A stretch of DNA of 49,892 nt from positions 1 through 49,892 of IMG/VR virus record IMGVR_UViG_3300035698_009409. The stretch is one strand, 5' to 3'. Below are positions 38,295 to 47,634 of the stretch, in pieces. The notes beneath the pieces are model-generated. The model did not search any database. It saw nothing but the letters and a program-made list of their open reading frames with translations, and was not told the origin of the DNA. Every line of letters starts with the position of its first letter. Within the stretch, counting starts at the first letter, position 1. A program made the position numbers and the translations under genes. This DNA comes from a virus.

Positions 38295-38998
38295 TGGAAC
38301 TAGTAGACTATATAGAAAAACACGGGCTAGAGCCTATGGGGAGATTTTACGGTGAGTACATTGGATTTGTGAAAGCCCTAGATGATCCTAAAAAGCAAAA
38401 CCGCCTACTCCTATACATACCCGAGGTTTACGGTAAACTCAACAAACTTGTATGGGCAATGCCCAAAGTTGGGTTGGCCGGAAGGGGCTACGGTAGCCAA
38501 AACCTACCGGAAGTTACTGATGCTGTATACGTAACCTTCCGGCATGGCCATCCTTCTTTTCCAATCTGGGCCAAGTCCTTTTACGCAGTAGAAGAAAAAC
38601 CTGAAGAATTTGATGACCCGAAAGTTAGGGGTATAAAAACCCCGGGAGGTATAAAGGTACTACTAGATGACACTCTAGGGAATATCCACCTAGAAACCCC
38701 TGCAGGTTCTAAGATTACTATTTCAGATGATTCAGAAGATATATCCATAGAACACTCGGGGGGTGTTAAAGTACTCCTAGATGCTGACGGGATAACTGCT
38801 GGTAAGGATTCCCTACAGCACTTCACTATAGCAGAAGAATTAAAGGATATCCTAGAATCTTTACACCTCCATATCACTACATGGAGTACCATTGTAGCAA
38901 CAGCAGCTCAGACTACTCCCATTGGGGCCACTTCAGCAGACCCCGGGCTAGTCCAGTGGAAACAATCCCTTGATAAATTCTTAACCAAGTACTCTTAA
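38294..38998 (+). CDS. Baseplate central spike (gpV/gp5-like) (234 aa)
   Basis: An OB-fold domain opens the protein: GRFYGEYIGFVKALDDPKKQNRLLLYIPEVYG, LVWAMPKVGLAG and DAVYVTFRHGHPSFPIWAKSFYA. A short beta-helix spike follows with Gly/Thr-rich repeats (GIKTPGGIKVLLDDTLGNIHLETPAGSKITIS). A helical C-terminus replaces the PAAR-binding tip seen in others. It is preceded by the hub and followed by copy 4 of the structured element. Confidence 0.85.
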   Translation: MELVDYIEKHGLEPMGRFYGEYIGFVKALDDPKKQNRLLLYIPEVYGKLNKLVWAMPKVGLAGRGYGSQNLPEVTDAVYVTFRHGHPSFPIWAKSFYAVEEKPEEFDDPKVRGIKTPGGIKVLLDDTLGNIHLETPAGSKITISDDSEDISIEHSGGVKVLLDADGITAGKDSLQHFTIAEELKDILESLHLHITTWSTIVATAAQTTPIGATSADPGLVQWKQSLDKFLTKYS

Positions 38999-39087
38999 GT
39001 ATAACTAATACAAGTAATCTATTAGTTATACAACTTTAGTGCATTAGATAAAGCCCCATATATCGCTGCAAGCATTCTGGTAGTACT
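38998..39087 (+). repeat. Intergenic structured element, copy 4
   Basis: A 12-bp perfect hairpin GTATAACTAATA (38999-39010)/TATTAGTTATAC (39020-39031) has a 9-nt loop. The 5' arm can alternatively pair with GTAGTACT (39080-39087). The linker CTTTAGTGCATTAGATAAAG and 3' block ATCGCTGCAAGCATTCTGG match copy 3. It is 90 nt like copy 3. No gene lies between 38999 and 39165. Confidence 0.75.
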
Positions 39088-39165
39088 ATTAGTATATGCA
39101 AATATAAAATAAGCAGCAACTACTCCTCGACTCCCTAAATAACAAGTTATAATCTTCTTATAAAA

Positions 39166-39528
39166 ATGGCTAACACTTACGGATTATATTTTCCCATAGT
39201 ATTATCTGGTGGGGCTCCAGTACAACCTTACCTAGCAGACTCTATTGAGTCTTCTATCCGTATAATCTTGTCCTGGCCATACACCAAAAGATTTTTCATG
39301 AGAACCTTTGGTTCCATTACACATCAGCTACTGGGCTCCCAAGGTTCTACTGCTACACTTCGAGCTTTAGAGGCTTACACTCGTAGAGCCCTAGAACGTT
39401 ACGAAGCTAGGATCACTATAACCTCCATCAACCTAATATTAGGAGAGGCTGGGGACTCAGTAGCCCTAAACATAAATGCTATCGAAAATTCAACCCAAGA
39501 GATATTCAATTACGCTATAGAGATATGA
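39166..39528 (+). CDS. Baseplate wedge protein gp25/gpW-like (120 aa)
   Basis: ESSIRIILSWPYTKRFFMRTFGSITHQLLGSQG is the gp25-type core (E..Ir.iL...p.eR.m...fG). The helix ALEAYTRRALERYEARITI leads to the last strands. These are the lysozyme-like fold proteins that nucleate baseplate-sheath contact. It overlaps the gpJ-like gene by 4 nt, matching the W-J-I order of P2/Mu. Confidence 0.85.
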   Translation: MANTYGLYFPIVLSGGAPVQPYLADSIESSIRIILSWPYTKRFFMRTFGSITHQLLGSQGSTATLRALEAYTRRALERYEARITITSINLILGEAGDSVALNINAIENSTQEIFNYAIEI

Positions 39529-41228
39529 ACAACTGGATAAATTACATAGATAGGAGCTACTCCTCTATAAAAACCTCCGTACTCAGGGGACTATCCTCTG
39601 CTGTACCCGAGCTAACTGATCGAAGCCCCAGTAATCTTCTCATGGTGATCGTGGATATCTTCGCAGGTGTTAGTGAACTACTTAACTATTATATAGATAT
39701 TACCGCCAGGGAATTATTCTTACCAACTGCTAGGAGGTTAGCTTCCGTATTAAAGCTAGCCTCTCTAGTACACTACAACGGTAGGGCTAAGACTTCCGCC
39801 TACACCACCCTGACCTTCACTGCCCTAGATGACGCTGGGGATCCTATGGTGTCTCCCAGTAGTTTTACTATCCCCGCTAACCTACAGTTAACGGACGAGA
39901 ATGGGAATACCTGGGTTACACTCCACAACCAAATATTCAGGGAGGGATTCGAAACTACCCAAGTAGGTATCGCTCAGTACATACCAGTAGTGGGTTACTC
40001 GATGGGAGAGACCCTTGGAGGTGTCACACAAGCTTATTTACTGCCCGATGATTATAAGGATAGCTCTCTAGCCTTAACAGTCGGAGCAGTGAACTATGAA
40101 TTAGTAGAATCATTCGGTTTCTCATCTGCTACTGACAAACACTGCGTAGTTAAACTACAACCTAACGCTAAGATGTATGTCTCGTTTGGAGATGGAGTAC
40201 ATGGCTATGCACCTTCTGCAGGTTCTACTATCCTTATTGATTACTACAGTACTCTGGGAGCCAGTGGAAACACCCTATCAGATTCTATTACAAACATTGG
40301 GACTAACTTAAGCATCTCCTTACCATCCGGTGTGGATAGCCTTAAGGCCTCTAACCTGGGCGACGCAGCAGGTGGAAAAAACATTGAGGGTATCGAGGAG
40401 GTACGCCGAGCTATACCCATAGCCCTACGTACTCTGAACCGAGCCGTAACCAAAAAGGATTATGGGGATATTGCTATTCTCCATCCAGATATTAGGGCAG
40501 CTAGAGTCAAGTGGGAATGTGGGGCTCGACTTGAACTGTACCTAGTATCTCATGGGGGAGGAAACCCTCCCCAAGCTAAGCTAGATGAAGTTGCTGCTTA
40601 TGTCCTAAATAAATCAATGTGTACCATATCACTTACAGCTAAACCCTCAGGTGAAACTAACGTACGCGGTAGAATAACCATAGTTGGTAGGTTTAGAGCT
40701 TTATCTTCTGTGATTGAGGTTAAGGCCTTAGCCGCCTTACAAGAATTATACAACCCATACACTTCCCAAATAAACCAGGACATACGTACTTCCGATATCA
40801 TAGCAGCTATCGATAATATCCCCGAGGTAGATTATTTAACCCTACACTCTATGTACGTCCAACCTTACTTACGCCCCTCTAACCCAGCAGCTCCCCTAGA
40901 CTATCGAATAGAGGTTCTGATAACCGCTACCACCACTACCAGTTGGACTATATACTATGATGACGGTACTGACTCAGCAGAGCCTTTCTTTATTTACAAA
41001 GAGGGAGTTTTTGTGGATAAGACTGCGATATCCGTAGCCAACAACAATCTGGGGGGTTTAATAAACATCACTATAAACGCACTACCCGGTTCAGTAGTTA
41101 CCTATGATACTTGGACCTTTGTAGTATACCCCTATGGTAAGGACGTAAACTTAGATGACCTATCTATCCCAGTAGTAAAGGCTAATGATTTTGAAATAAC
41201 TGTTGACCAGACTTATATTGCAATATAA
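39525..41228 (+). CDS. Baseplate wedge protein J (gp6-like) (567 aa)
   Basis: Baseplate J signatures are DRSPSNLLMVIVDIFAGVSELLNYYIDITARELFL at the start, a central beta domain, and KNIEGIEEVRRAIPIALRTLNRAVTKKDYGDIAILHPDI..ARV (the J-like core). The C-terminal 110 residues form an extra Thr/Asn-rich beta domain beyond the usual J length. It shares one base with the gpI-like gene. Confidence 0.85.
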   Translation: MNNWINYIDRSYSSIKTSVLRGLSSAVPELTDRSPSNLLMVIVDIFAGVSELLNYYIDITARELFLPTARRLASVLKLASLVHYNGRAKTSAYTTLTFTALDDAGDPMVSPSSFTIPANLQLTDENGNTWVTLHNQIFREGFETTQVGIAQYIPVVGYSMGETLGGVTQAYLLPDDYKDSSLALTVGAVNYELVESFGFSSATDKHCVVKLQPNAKMYVSFGDGVHGYAPSAGSTILIDYYSTLGASGNTLSDSITNIGTNLSISLPSGVDSLKASNLGDAAGGKNIEGIEEVRRAIPIALRTLNRAVTKKDYGDIAILHPDIRAARVKWECGARLELYLVSHGGGNPPQAKLDEVAAYVLNKSMCTISLTAKPSGETNVRGRITIVGRFRALSSVIEVKALAALQELYNPYTSQINQDIRTSDIIAAIDNIPEVDYLTLHSMYVQPYLRPSNPAAPLDYRIEVLITATTTTSWTIYYDDGTDSAEPFFIYKEGVFVDKTAISVANNNLGGLINITINALPGSVVTYDTWTFVVYPYGKDVNLDDLSIPVVKANDFEITVDQTYIAI

Positions 41229-41938
41229 TGGCTATACCCGATAACCCACTAGAGAACCCAGAGGGGGGTTCCAATAGGCTAGACCAATATTTCTTTAAGT
41301 ACCTACCCGACTACTTTAAGTTTAATGATTCCTATGTTGTTAGTGAGAAAGGGTTATTAGAGAGATACCTAAACGTATTCCAAGAAATCTCCGAGCAGTA
41401 TTTATTAGATGCCAAAAACCTATCCATACTGCCCTTTCCACTAACCACCTTTGAAAGGTTTATCCCCTACATTGCCCAACATCTAGGTAGCCCACCCGAT
41501 ACCTTCGGGGACCTGGATTGGTACACACAACTTCTACAGAACATAGCTCAGATTAACAAAACCCGGGGAACTAAGTTATCCATAGAGAACTTCTTTAAGG
41601 TGATGGGGACCGATGCTGAAATAACAGAAGAGTTAGCTGATTATTATCTCCATGATGATAACCACCAGCATGACCTAGCTGGAGTCCACCATGATGGGTA
41701 TTGTTACCCTTGCGTAAGTATAACAATAAATGTCCTAGACCCAACTAATCTAATAGAGGACCTAAACATCACTACCTTAACCACAGATACCCGGAAAGTA
41801 GTTCAAAGCGTATTAGCCTATTTCCTACCCGTTAACGCAAAGTTAAAGGCTTTCAAATATAATGGGGTAACCAAAGATATCACTTTAATAAACAGCTTAA
41901 TCCCCATGGATGATGGAGGAGGAGCTCTACCTTCGTAA
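41228..41938 (+). CDS. Tail protein I-like baseplate protein (236 aa)
   Basis: LDQYFFKYLPDYFKFND...LLERYLNVFQEISEQYLLDAKNLSILPFPLTTFERFIPYIAQHLG followed by LLQNIAQINKTRGTKLSIENFFKVMG is the pattern of phage tail protein I (gpI). It attaches fibres to the wedge. A His-rich loop (YYLHDDNHQHDLAGVHHDGYCYPC) may bind metal. Its position after J and before fibre genes is canonical. Confidence 0.8.
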   Translation: MAIPDNPLENPEGGSNRLDQYFFKYLPDYFKFNDSYVVSEKGLLERYLNVFQEISEQYLLDAKNLSILPFPLTTFERFIPYIAQHLGSPPDTFGDLDWYTQLLQNIAQINKTRGTKLSIENFFKVMGTDAEITEELADYYLHDDNHQHDLAGVHHDGYCYPCVSITINVLDPTNLIEDLNITTLTTDTRKVVQSVLAYFLPVNAKLKAFKYNGVTKDITLINSLIPMDDGGGALPS

Positions 41939-41943
41939 CCCCA

Positions 41944-42630
41944 ATGGATAAACCAAGAATCTTAGCATCTCTTACACTTGATACCCAACAAACTCGGGTA
42001 GCCAAGCAGGGCGTTATTATTAGGCTTCCCTTTAATGGAGCCCCTAACGCTGAGAATATTGTAGCAGATAAAGCTAATTCTCGTTTCCTTATACAGCAGC
42101 CTACCACTAGCCTAGTCTTTAAGTATTCCATTGTTTACCGATCCACTCGGCAGGGTACTAAGGTTAACACTCCCCTAGAAGTAGGGGTGTTAAAAAATGG
42201 GAACACTCTAGTGAACCAGCTAGCAGAAGAACCCTTTTATGTGGGGCCTCTAACGATGGGGGTGAAAGGGGAACTGGTTGTCCCCAGTACTTACGTGTAT
42301 GGGGATAGGATTGATTTTATACTAATTAACCGGGGCCTTACCTGTGACCTAGAATTTCACACCATAGTCCTATCAGTATATGATGGCCTTGGCTCAAATG
42401 CTCCCAACACCCCTACACCAGGAGGAAGCCCTAGCTGCTGTCACTACCTACATTACCAAGTACTACCGTCCACTCGCTGGTACATAAAACACAACCTAGG
42501 CTTTAACCCTAATGTAACTACTGTAGACCCGGATAACAAGGGGTACGAAGGATTTATCGAGTACCTTGATGTAAACACACTAACGGTCGGATTTAATAAC
42601 CCCCGTAAAGGAAAAGGCTATTTATCATAA
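41944..42630 (+). CDS. Tail fibre-associated protein with C-terminal HNLGF-type domain (228 aa)
   Basis: The N-terminal 155 residues form a beta-rich domain (IIRLPFNGAPNAENIVAD, SLVFKYSIVYRSTRQG). A Pro/Gly hinge (TPTPGGSPSCC) follows. The last 60 residues, with WYIKHNLGFNPNVTTVD..., EGFIEYLDVNTLTVGFNNPRKGKGYLS, form a module that recurs in the 135-aa gene at 43294 and, in divergent form, in the gene at 43736. It is probably a fibre or fibre-attachment protein. Confidence 0.7.
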   Translation: MDKPRILASLTLDTQQTRVAKQGVIIRLPFNGAPNAENIVADKANSRFLIQQPTTSLVFKYSIVYRSTRQGTKVNTPLEVGVLKNGNTLVNQLAEEPFYVGPLTMGVKGELVVPSTYVYGDRIDFILINRGLTCDLEFHTIVLSVYDGLGSNAPNTPTPGGSPSCCHYLHYQVLPSTRWYIKHNLGFNPNVTTVDPDNKGYEGFIEYLDVNTLTVGFNNPRKGKGYLS

Positions 42631-42636
42631 AAATAT

Positions 42637-43290
42637 ATGGAACCTAAAAGATTTGGTGTAGACGTAGAGATAGATGGTACCCTTGATATTGGGGTAGTAC
42701 CTAACGCTAGCGCAACTCCATCTAAATACCTAGTATGGGAAGAGGACTATGTTAAACACCGTACTCTTCCAGAAACTATTAGTGATTTAGGGATTGCTAA
42801 CCTAGTCCGTGTCAATGCATCCAATATTAGTGAAGTTGACTTTATCCTATCGGATGGAACCATAGTTACAGAAAGCTTCGGTCACCACCATGGTGAGTAC
42901 AGCCTTGAAGGACATGTTCATACCTTCAGTAGCATAACAGAAAAACCCGATATTATCTATACCCTTATGGGGGATGTTACTGGGACCATCACAGTAACTC
43001 TAGGAGGTGATGTAACGATAGATACTACAATAGGTAACCCGGACACCAATACCTACCTTACAAAGGTTAATGCAGATAACATAAGTAACGTAGTATTCAC
43101 ACTCAATGATCTATCAACCATTGAAACTAGTTTTGACCATGTCCATACTAACTACATCCTCATAGGAACTCAAAAGGATTTAATATCGGGGAATGGGATC
43201 GATGGGGTTAATTATAATGGTTTAGCAGAAGTAACTATTAACCTAGCTTATCTAGTGGCTTCCCCCACTGGAACAATATATACCAATTAG
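42637..43290 (+). CDS. Tail fibre protein with HxH repeats (217 aa)
   Basis: Two copies of the fibre module [NA]-x-NISxVxFxLxDGT-x-SFxHxH are seen: NASNISEVDFILSDG..ESFGHHH and NADNISNVVFTLND..SFDHVHTNY, plus EGHVHTF. HxH motifs in trimeric fibres such as T4 gp37 bind iron and hold strands in register. The module also recurs in the 907-aa fibre. Low-GC codon use starts in this region. Confidence 0.7.
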   Translation: MEPKRFGVDVEIDGTLDIGVVPNASATPSKYLVWEEDYVKHRTLPETISDLGIANLVRVNASNISEVDFILSDGTIVTESFGHHHGEYSLEGHVHTFSSITEKPDIIYTLMGDVTGTITVTLGGDVTIDTTIGNPDTNTYLTKVNADNISNVVFTLNDLSTIETSFDHVHTNYILIGTQKDLISGNGIDGVNYNGLAEVTINLAYLVASPTGTIYTN

Positions 43291-43293
43291 ATA

Positions 43294-43701
43294 ATGGCAA
43301 ACGACATAGTTAGGATATCCTACCAACCTTTAATCCTTATTGGAACAAGGGTAATTCCAACTGTACCTACAAGTAATAGTTTACTTCCAGGAGATACAGG
43401 GTGGGATGATTCAAGCGACCTATTAGTTGGGCAGACAGCTTATAATGTTACTGATAATAAGTTTTATATAAGAAGTTTAGCTGGAATTGAGTTATTAAAA
43501 AATACTATGTATTATACACATACTCAAGGTACTCCGTCAGCAATATGGACAATAACTCATAACCTAGGATTTTATCCTGCTGTGGTAGTAAAAGATGAAG
43601 TATACAATACTACTATGGAAGGAAAAATTACATATACTGATGACTATAGTTTAACGGTAGAATTTAATGGGGCTTTTAGTGGAAAAGCTTATTTAACATA
43701 G
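43294..43701 (+). CDS. Small fibre-type protein with HNLGF domain (135 aa)
   Basis: The N-terminal half ends TAYNVTDNKFYIRSLAGIELL, a fibre-start pattern. The C-terminal half carries IWTITHNLGFYPAVVVKDEV...EGKITYTDDYSLTVEFNGAFSGKAYLT, the same module as at the end of the 228-aa protein. Codons are more AT-rich than those of the wedge genes, suggesting separate acquisition or duplication followed by drift. Confidence 0.7.
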   Translation: MANDIVRISYQPLILIGTRVIPTVPTSNSLLPGDTGWDDSSDLLVGQTAYNVTDNKFYIRSLAGIELLKNTMYYTHTQGTPSAIWTITHNLGFYPAVVVKDEVYNTTMEGKITYTDDYSLTVEFNGAFSGKAYLT

Positions 43702-43735
43702 ATATATAAAACAGTTAACTTAAAAATATAAAACA

Positions 43736-44896
43736 ATGGCAAAGAGAGACTTTTTAGTAAACATAGATTTAAACCAAAACCAATTAGTAAGAGCTGTGCT
43801 ACAGAACTCTGCTGTACTTTTAGATGATAGTGTTGGAGTAATAGGACAATTATATATGCACACTACTCCTACAAGTGAAGGTACTCCTTATTACCATGAC
43901 GGTACTAGGTGGGTAGCTTTCGATGATGCCGGGGGAGTACAAATTATAGAAGGTGGAGATGGTATCTCTGTAAGTGGAAGTACTACAGTTATCGTAACTG
44001 CAAATGTAGATGACGTAACAGTAGAAGTAAATGCAAGTGATGATATAGCAGTAAAAGAAGATGGTATAAGTACTAGAGAGATAGCTGTTGATGCTGTAAT
44101 TACAGAAAATATACTTAACAACAATGTTACACTAAGTAAATTAGCAACCATTGCTGATATGAAATTAATTGGTAATGTTAGTGGAGCTACAGCAACTCCC
44201 GCAGCAGTATCAATTGTTACAATAATAGATGAAGGACCAGCATTAACTGACGGTAATACTACTATTCCTACAGAGGGGGCAGTATATAGGTATGTTAATA
44301 GTATAGTTACGGGTATAGGTTTATTTCAAGGTAATTGGAATGCATCAGTAAATGCTTTTCCTACTGTAAGAATAGAACCTAGTGGAGATCCTATAGAGAA
44401 AGGTGACCATTGGATAATAACTGCAGTTGGAACTATGTCTGGAATATTAGTTAATATTGGAGATGTTATATATGCTAAGCAAGGTGTTCCAGGACAGACC
44501 GCTGGTAATTGGTTTGTATTAGAAAGCAATAGAGACCAAGCTACAGAATCATTATTAGGAGTTGCCAAGATAGCTAGTGAGACTGATATGGAAGAGTTAA
44601 CTAGTGATGAGAATATAGTTACTCCAGAAAAATTTAAGTATGGATATAAGTACCATGCTATGACTAGTATTTATTGGACTTATATAGCGGGAGATACTAC
44701 CACTACATCATATCCTAAAAATCATTCTTTTGATACTGAATTAGTACAGGTACAAGTATTTGATAATACTGGGCATCTAATTGAAGCTGAGGTAATAATA
44801 ACAGATGCTAATACTGTAACTATTAACTTTAATAAACCTCTTGGGACTGGAATTAATTATAAACTTATCGTAATAGCAACTAATACTACACTCTAA
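43736..44896 (+). CDS. Tail fibre protein (386 aa)
   Basis: A modular fibre. The N-terminal DFLVNIDLNQNQLVRAVLQN is an attachment segment. VIGQLYMHTTPTSEGTPYYHDGTRWVAFD follows, then Val/Asp-rich beta repeats (TANVDDVTVEVNASDDIAVKEDGI). TESLLGVAKIASETDMEELTSDENIVTPEKFK is the T4-type collar/short-fibre repeat. The C-terminal domain (KNHSFDTELVQVQVFDNTG...NTVTINFNKPL) is a divergent HNLGF-type module. Confidence 0.75.
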   Translation: MAKRDFLVNIDLNQNQLVRAVLQNSAVLLDDSVGVIGQLYMHTTPTSEGTPYYHDGTRWVAFDDAGGVQIIEGGDGISVSGSTTVIVTANVDDVTVEVNASDDIAVKEDGISTREIAVDAVITENILNNNVTLSKLATIADMKLIGNVSGATATPAAVSIVTIIDEGPALTDGNTTIPTEGAVYRYVNSIVTGIGLFQGNWNASVNAFPTVRIEPSGDPIEKGDHWIITAVGTMSGILVNIGDVIYAKQGVPGQTAGNWFVLESNRDQATESLLGVAKIASETDMEELTSDENIVTPEKFKYGYKYHAMTSIYWTYIAGDTTTTSYPKNHSFDTELVQVQVFDNTGHLIEAEVIITDANTVTINFNKPLGTGINYKLIVIATNTTL

Positions 44897-44899
44897 GTA

Positions 44900-47623
44900 A
44901 TGGCAGAACGTAAGTTTTATACAAATGTAGATATTGATGGTACACTTACAGTTAGAGAACTGGGTGTACTAGCAGGTAATTTTATAACTCATTTTAACAA
45001 TGTTCTGCAGGAGAGAACTGCTGCTGAGGTAGCTTCTGAATTAGGTGTTAATTATTTAACTAAGGTTGATGCAAGTAATATTAGTGGGGTAGCTTTTACA
45101 CTACTAGATGGAACAATCATTACAGAGAGCTTTGGACACCATCATGAGGATTATAGCTTATTAAGTCATGTTCACACTCATTCAGAGATACTAGAACAGA
45201 GTGCTGATGATCATCATAACCAAGTTCATGATATTGAAGGCTCTGATCATACAGCTATTGGATTAACAGTAGGCCATGTATTAATGGCTGATTCTGCTAC
45301 AGGATTCTCTTTTCAAGCTTTACCTGACCCGCAAGATATAGGTAGTTTAGATACTACAGCAACAACAGCACAAGCAACCTCTGCAGCTCAATCTTTTACT
45401 GCTGATATTATACTGCATAAGATTTCTAAAACAGGAACTTATAGCGATTTGATAGGACTTCCTACTCATGATAACTATGTAAGTTGGAACCTTCATAGTG
45501 ATGGAACATTAAGAAAAGCTGTTATTAAGGATGGAGTAGTAAACTTTGTAGGGGGAAGTAATGTTACTATAGCTTACACTACTGATACTCTTACCTTTAG
45601 TGTAGCTGATGACTTTAACATTCAATTGGAGTCAGTTAATTCCGATAATATTAGTAACGTAATTTTTACATTAACTGATGGTTCTACTATAGAAGAGAGT
45701 TTCGATCATGTTCATATTAACTATGCACTTAAAGGATGGGTAGAAGATAATTATTCATTAAATACTCATGTACATACTCATGCATCTACTACAGGACAAA
45801 CAGCTAATGATCACCATAACCAGATACATGGATTAGTTAGCACTGATCACACAGTTAGTGGACTTACTACTGGACATGTATTAACTGCTCTGACAGCTAC
45901 TACCTTTGGCTTTGCAGCAGCATTAAATTATTGGACAAGGACAGGTACAGAGTTAACTACTACTACACTTGGTGATACTGTGAATATTATTAATGCTGAT
46001 GGAGATAGTGTTCATATATATCCTGGTAGAATTAATATAGCTAACCCCTTAGCAGGCTCATCCTTAGATATAGATTCAACTACTATACAAGGATTTGCAA
46101 ATAACTATATTACCCTAGGACTTAGCAATGAGATTTATATAAGGCCTAGTGCTACATCAGTTGGTGGTATAGAAATGGATTCGGCTAATCTATATCTTGG
46201 AACAGGAGAAGTTACTAGCGAGATAACTTATGTATTAGTTAGCTCTGGTACTAGTACTTTTGGTAAAAGTAGTAAGTGGATGACCAAAGCTAATCTTATA
46301 ACTGAATTAGGAATAGTAGATGCAAACGATGCTACTATAACTCTTACAGCAGGAGATGGACTTATTACAGGAGGTGATTTTACAACTAATCAAGCTAGTG
46401 ATGAACCTATAACTTTTACTTTAGGAACACCTAGTACATTAACTGCAAGCACAACAAATGCACTAACCTCAACAAGTCATACTCATGAAATTACAGGAGT
46501 TCTTACAGATACTTTTTTATCTAGTGTCGATGCAAGTACTTTAGCTTCTGTAGTATTTACTCTTAGTGATTCTAGTACTGTTAGTGGAGATTTTTCGCAT
46601 ACTCATAGTTATGATAATTATGGATACTGGAAAGTTTCTATTGATAGCCTTACTCCAGGAACTATTAACTCTGGAGATGCTGTGATGTTTGTATCTGGTG
46701 ATAATATTACTCTAGACCATACAGTAGATAGTAGAACTCAAATTATTACTATAGCTGCTACACTAGGGTCACTAGTTACTACCTCATCAACTGCTTTAGG
46801 TACTTCAACAGGAGAATCTTTTAGTAGTGATATTAACCTACATAAGATTTCAAAGACTGGTACATATAGTGATCTAATAGATATTCCTACTCTTGATAAT
46901 TATGTAAGTTGGGATCTATATAGTGATGATGATCTAAGAGTTGCAGTTATAAAAGATGCTAAAGTAAACTTCGTAGGAGGGGTTGGTATTGATATAGCAT
47001 ATACTACTGATACACTAACTTTTACTAATACAGCAGCAGCTAATGTGAACTTGGATAAAGTAGATGCTTCTAACATTAGTGCTGTAGAGTTTACATTAAG
47101 TGATGATACAGTAATAATAGAATCATTTGGACATCACCATGAAGATTATGCTTTAGCAAGTGTGCTAGAGATACCTCTAAATGAGTTAGTATTTGGTACA
47201 GGTAATAGTGTTACAAGTGATAACAACTTAACTTGGGATGCAAGTACTCTTAATATAGTAGGAACAGTAGATATTAAAGATGTTCACTTTGAGTGTTTCT
47301 ATGAGAATATAGATAGTGCTGACTATGATATTGATCTAAGTAGTATTGCAGGGGATGGAATGTTCATTGAGTACTCTCTTAAATCAAGTTATACTTCAAG
47401 GACAGGAATATTCATGATTAATGCTTACAAGAATGATAGTGGGAATACAGGAGTAACTTACTCAGATACCTCTACAAGCGATATAGGTGACACTAGTGGG
47501 GTTATCTTATCTGCAACATATGATGGAACTACTTTACTATTTAATATTACAGGAGGAGACTATTACGATATTAGATTCTTAGTTAAATCACTTACAGGAA
47601 TAAGTAATTACCAAAACGCATAA
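44900..47623 (+). CDS. Large tail fibre with duplicated modules (907 aa)
   Basis: Four NIS/FTL.D..x.SF-H-H modules occur, for example NISGVAFTLLDGTII..SFGHHHEDY and NISAVEFTLSDDTVI..SFGHHH. Two long internal duplicates share LHKISKTGTYSDLI, then TxDNYVSW and a NFVGG..I.IAYTTDTLTF segment. Two others share DDHHNQ.H...DHT..GLT.GHVL. His-rich motifs suggest metal-stabilised trimers. The final 120 residues form a separate beta domain. Repetition implies growth by internal duplication. It is likely the main long fibre. Confidence 0.78.
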   Translation: MAERKFYTNVDIDGTLTVRELGVLAGNFITHFNNVLQERTAAEVASELGVNYLTKVDASNISGVAFTLLDGTIITESFGHHHEDYSLLSHVHTHSEILEQSADDHHNQVHDIEGSDHTAIGLTVGHVLMADSATGFSFQALPDPQDIGSLDTTATTAQATSAAQSFTADIILHKISKTGTYSDLIGLPTHDNYVSWNLHSDGTLRKAVIKDGVVNFVGGSNVTIAYTTDTLTFSVADDFNIQLESVNSDNISNVIFTLTDGSTIEESFDHVHINYALKGWVEDNYSLNTHVHTHASTTGQTANDHHNQIHGLVSTDHTVSGLTTGHVLTALTATTFGFAAALNYWTRTGTELTTTTLGDTVNIINADGDSVHIYPGRINIANPLAGSSLDIDSTTIQGFANNYITLGLSNEIYIRPSATSVGGIEMDSANLYLGTGEVTSEITYVLVSSGTSTFGKSSKWMTKANLITELGIVDANDATITLTAGDGLITGGDFTTNQASDEPITFTLGTPSTLTASTTNALTSTSHTHEITGVLTDTFLSSVDASTLASVVFTLSDSSTVSGDFSHTHSYDNYGYWKVSIDSLTPGTINSGDAVMFVSGDNITLDHTVDSRTQIITIAATLGSLVTTSSTALGTSTGESFSSDINLHKISKTGTYSDLIDIPTLDNYVSWDLYSDDDLRVAVIKDAKVNFVGGVGIDIAYTTDTLTFTNTAAANVNLDKVDASNISAVEFTLSDDTVIIESFGHHHEDYALASVLEIPLNELVFGTGNSVTSDNNLTWDASTLNIVGTVDIKDVHFECFYENIDSADYDIDLSSIAGDGMFIEYSLKSSYTSRTGIFMINAYKNDSGNTGVTYSDTSTSDIGDTSGVILSATYDGTTLLFNITGGDYYDIRFLVKSLTGISNYQNA

Positions 47624-47634
47624 AAAGAAATACA

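Noticed and set aside
6943-39087. Hammerhead, twister, pistol or hatchet ribozyme for the four-copy element
   Set aside because: The conserved core strings of these families (for example CUGAUGA with GAAA for hammerhead) are not present in any copy.
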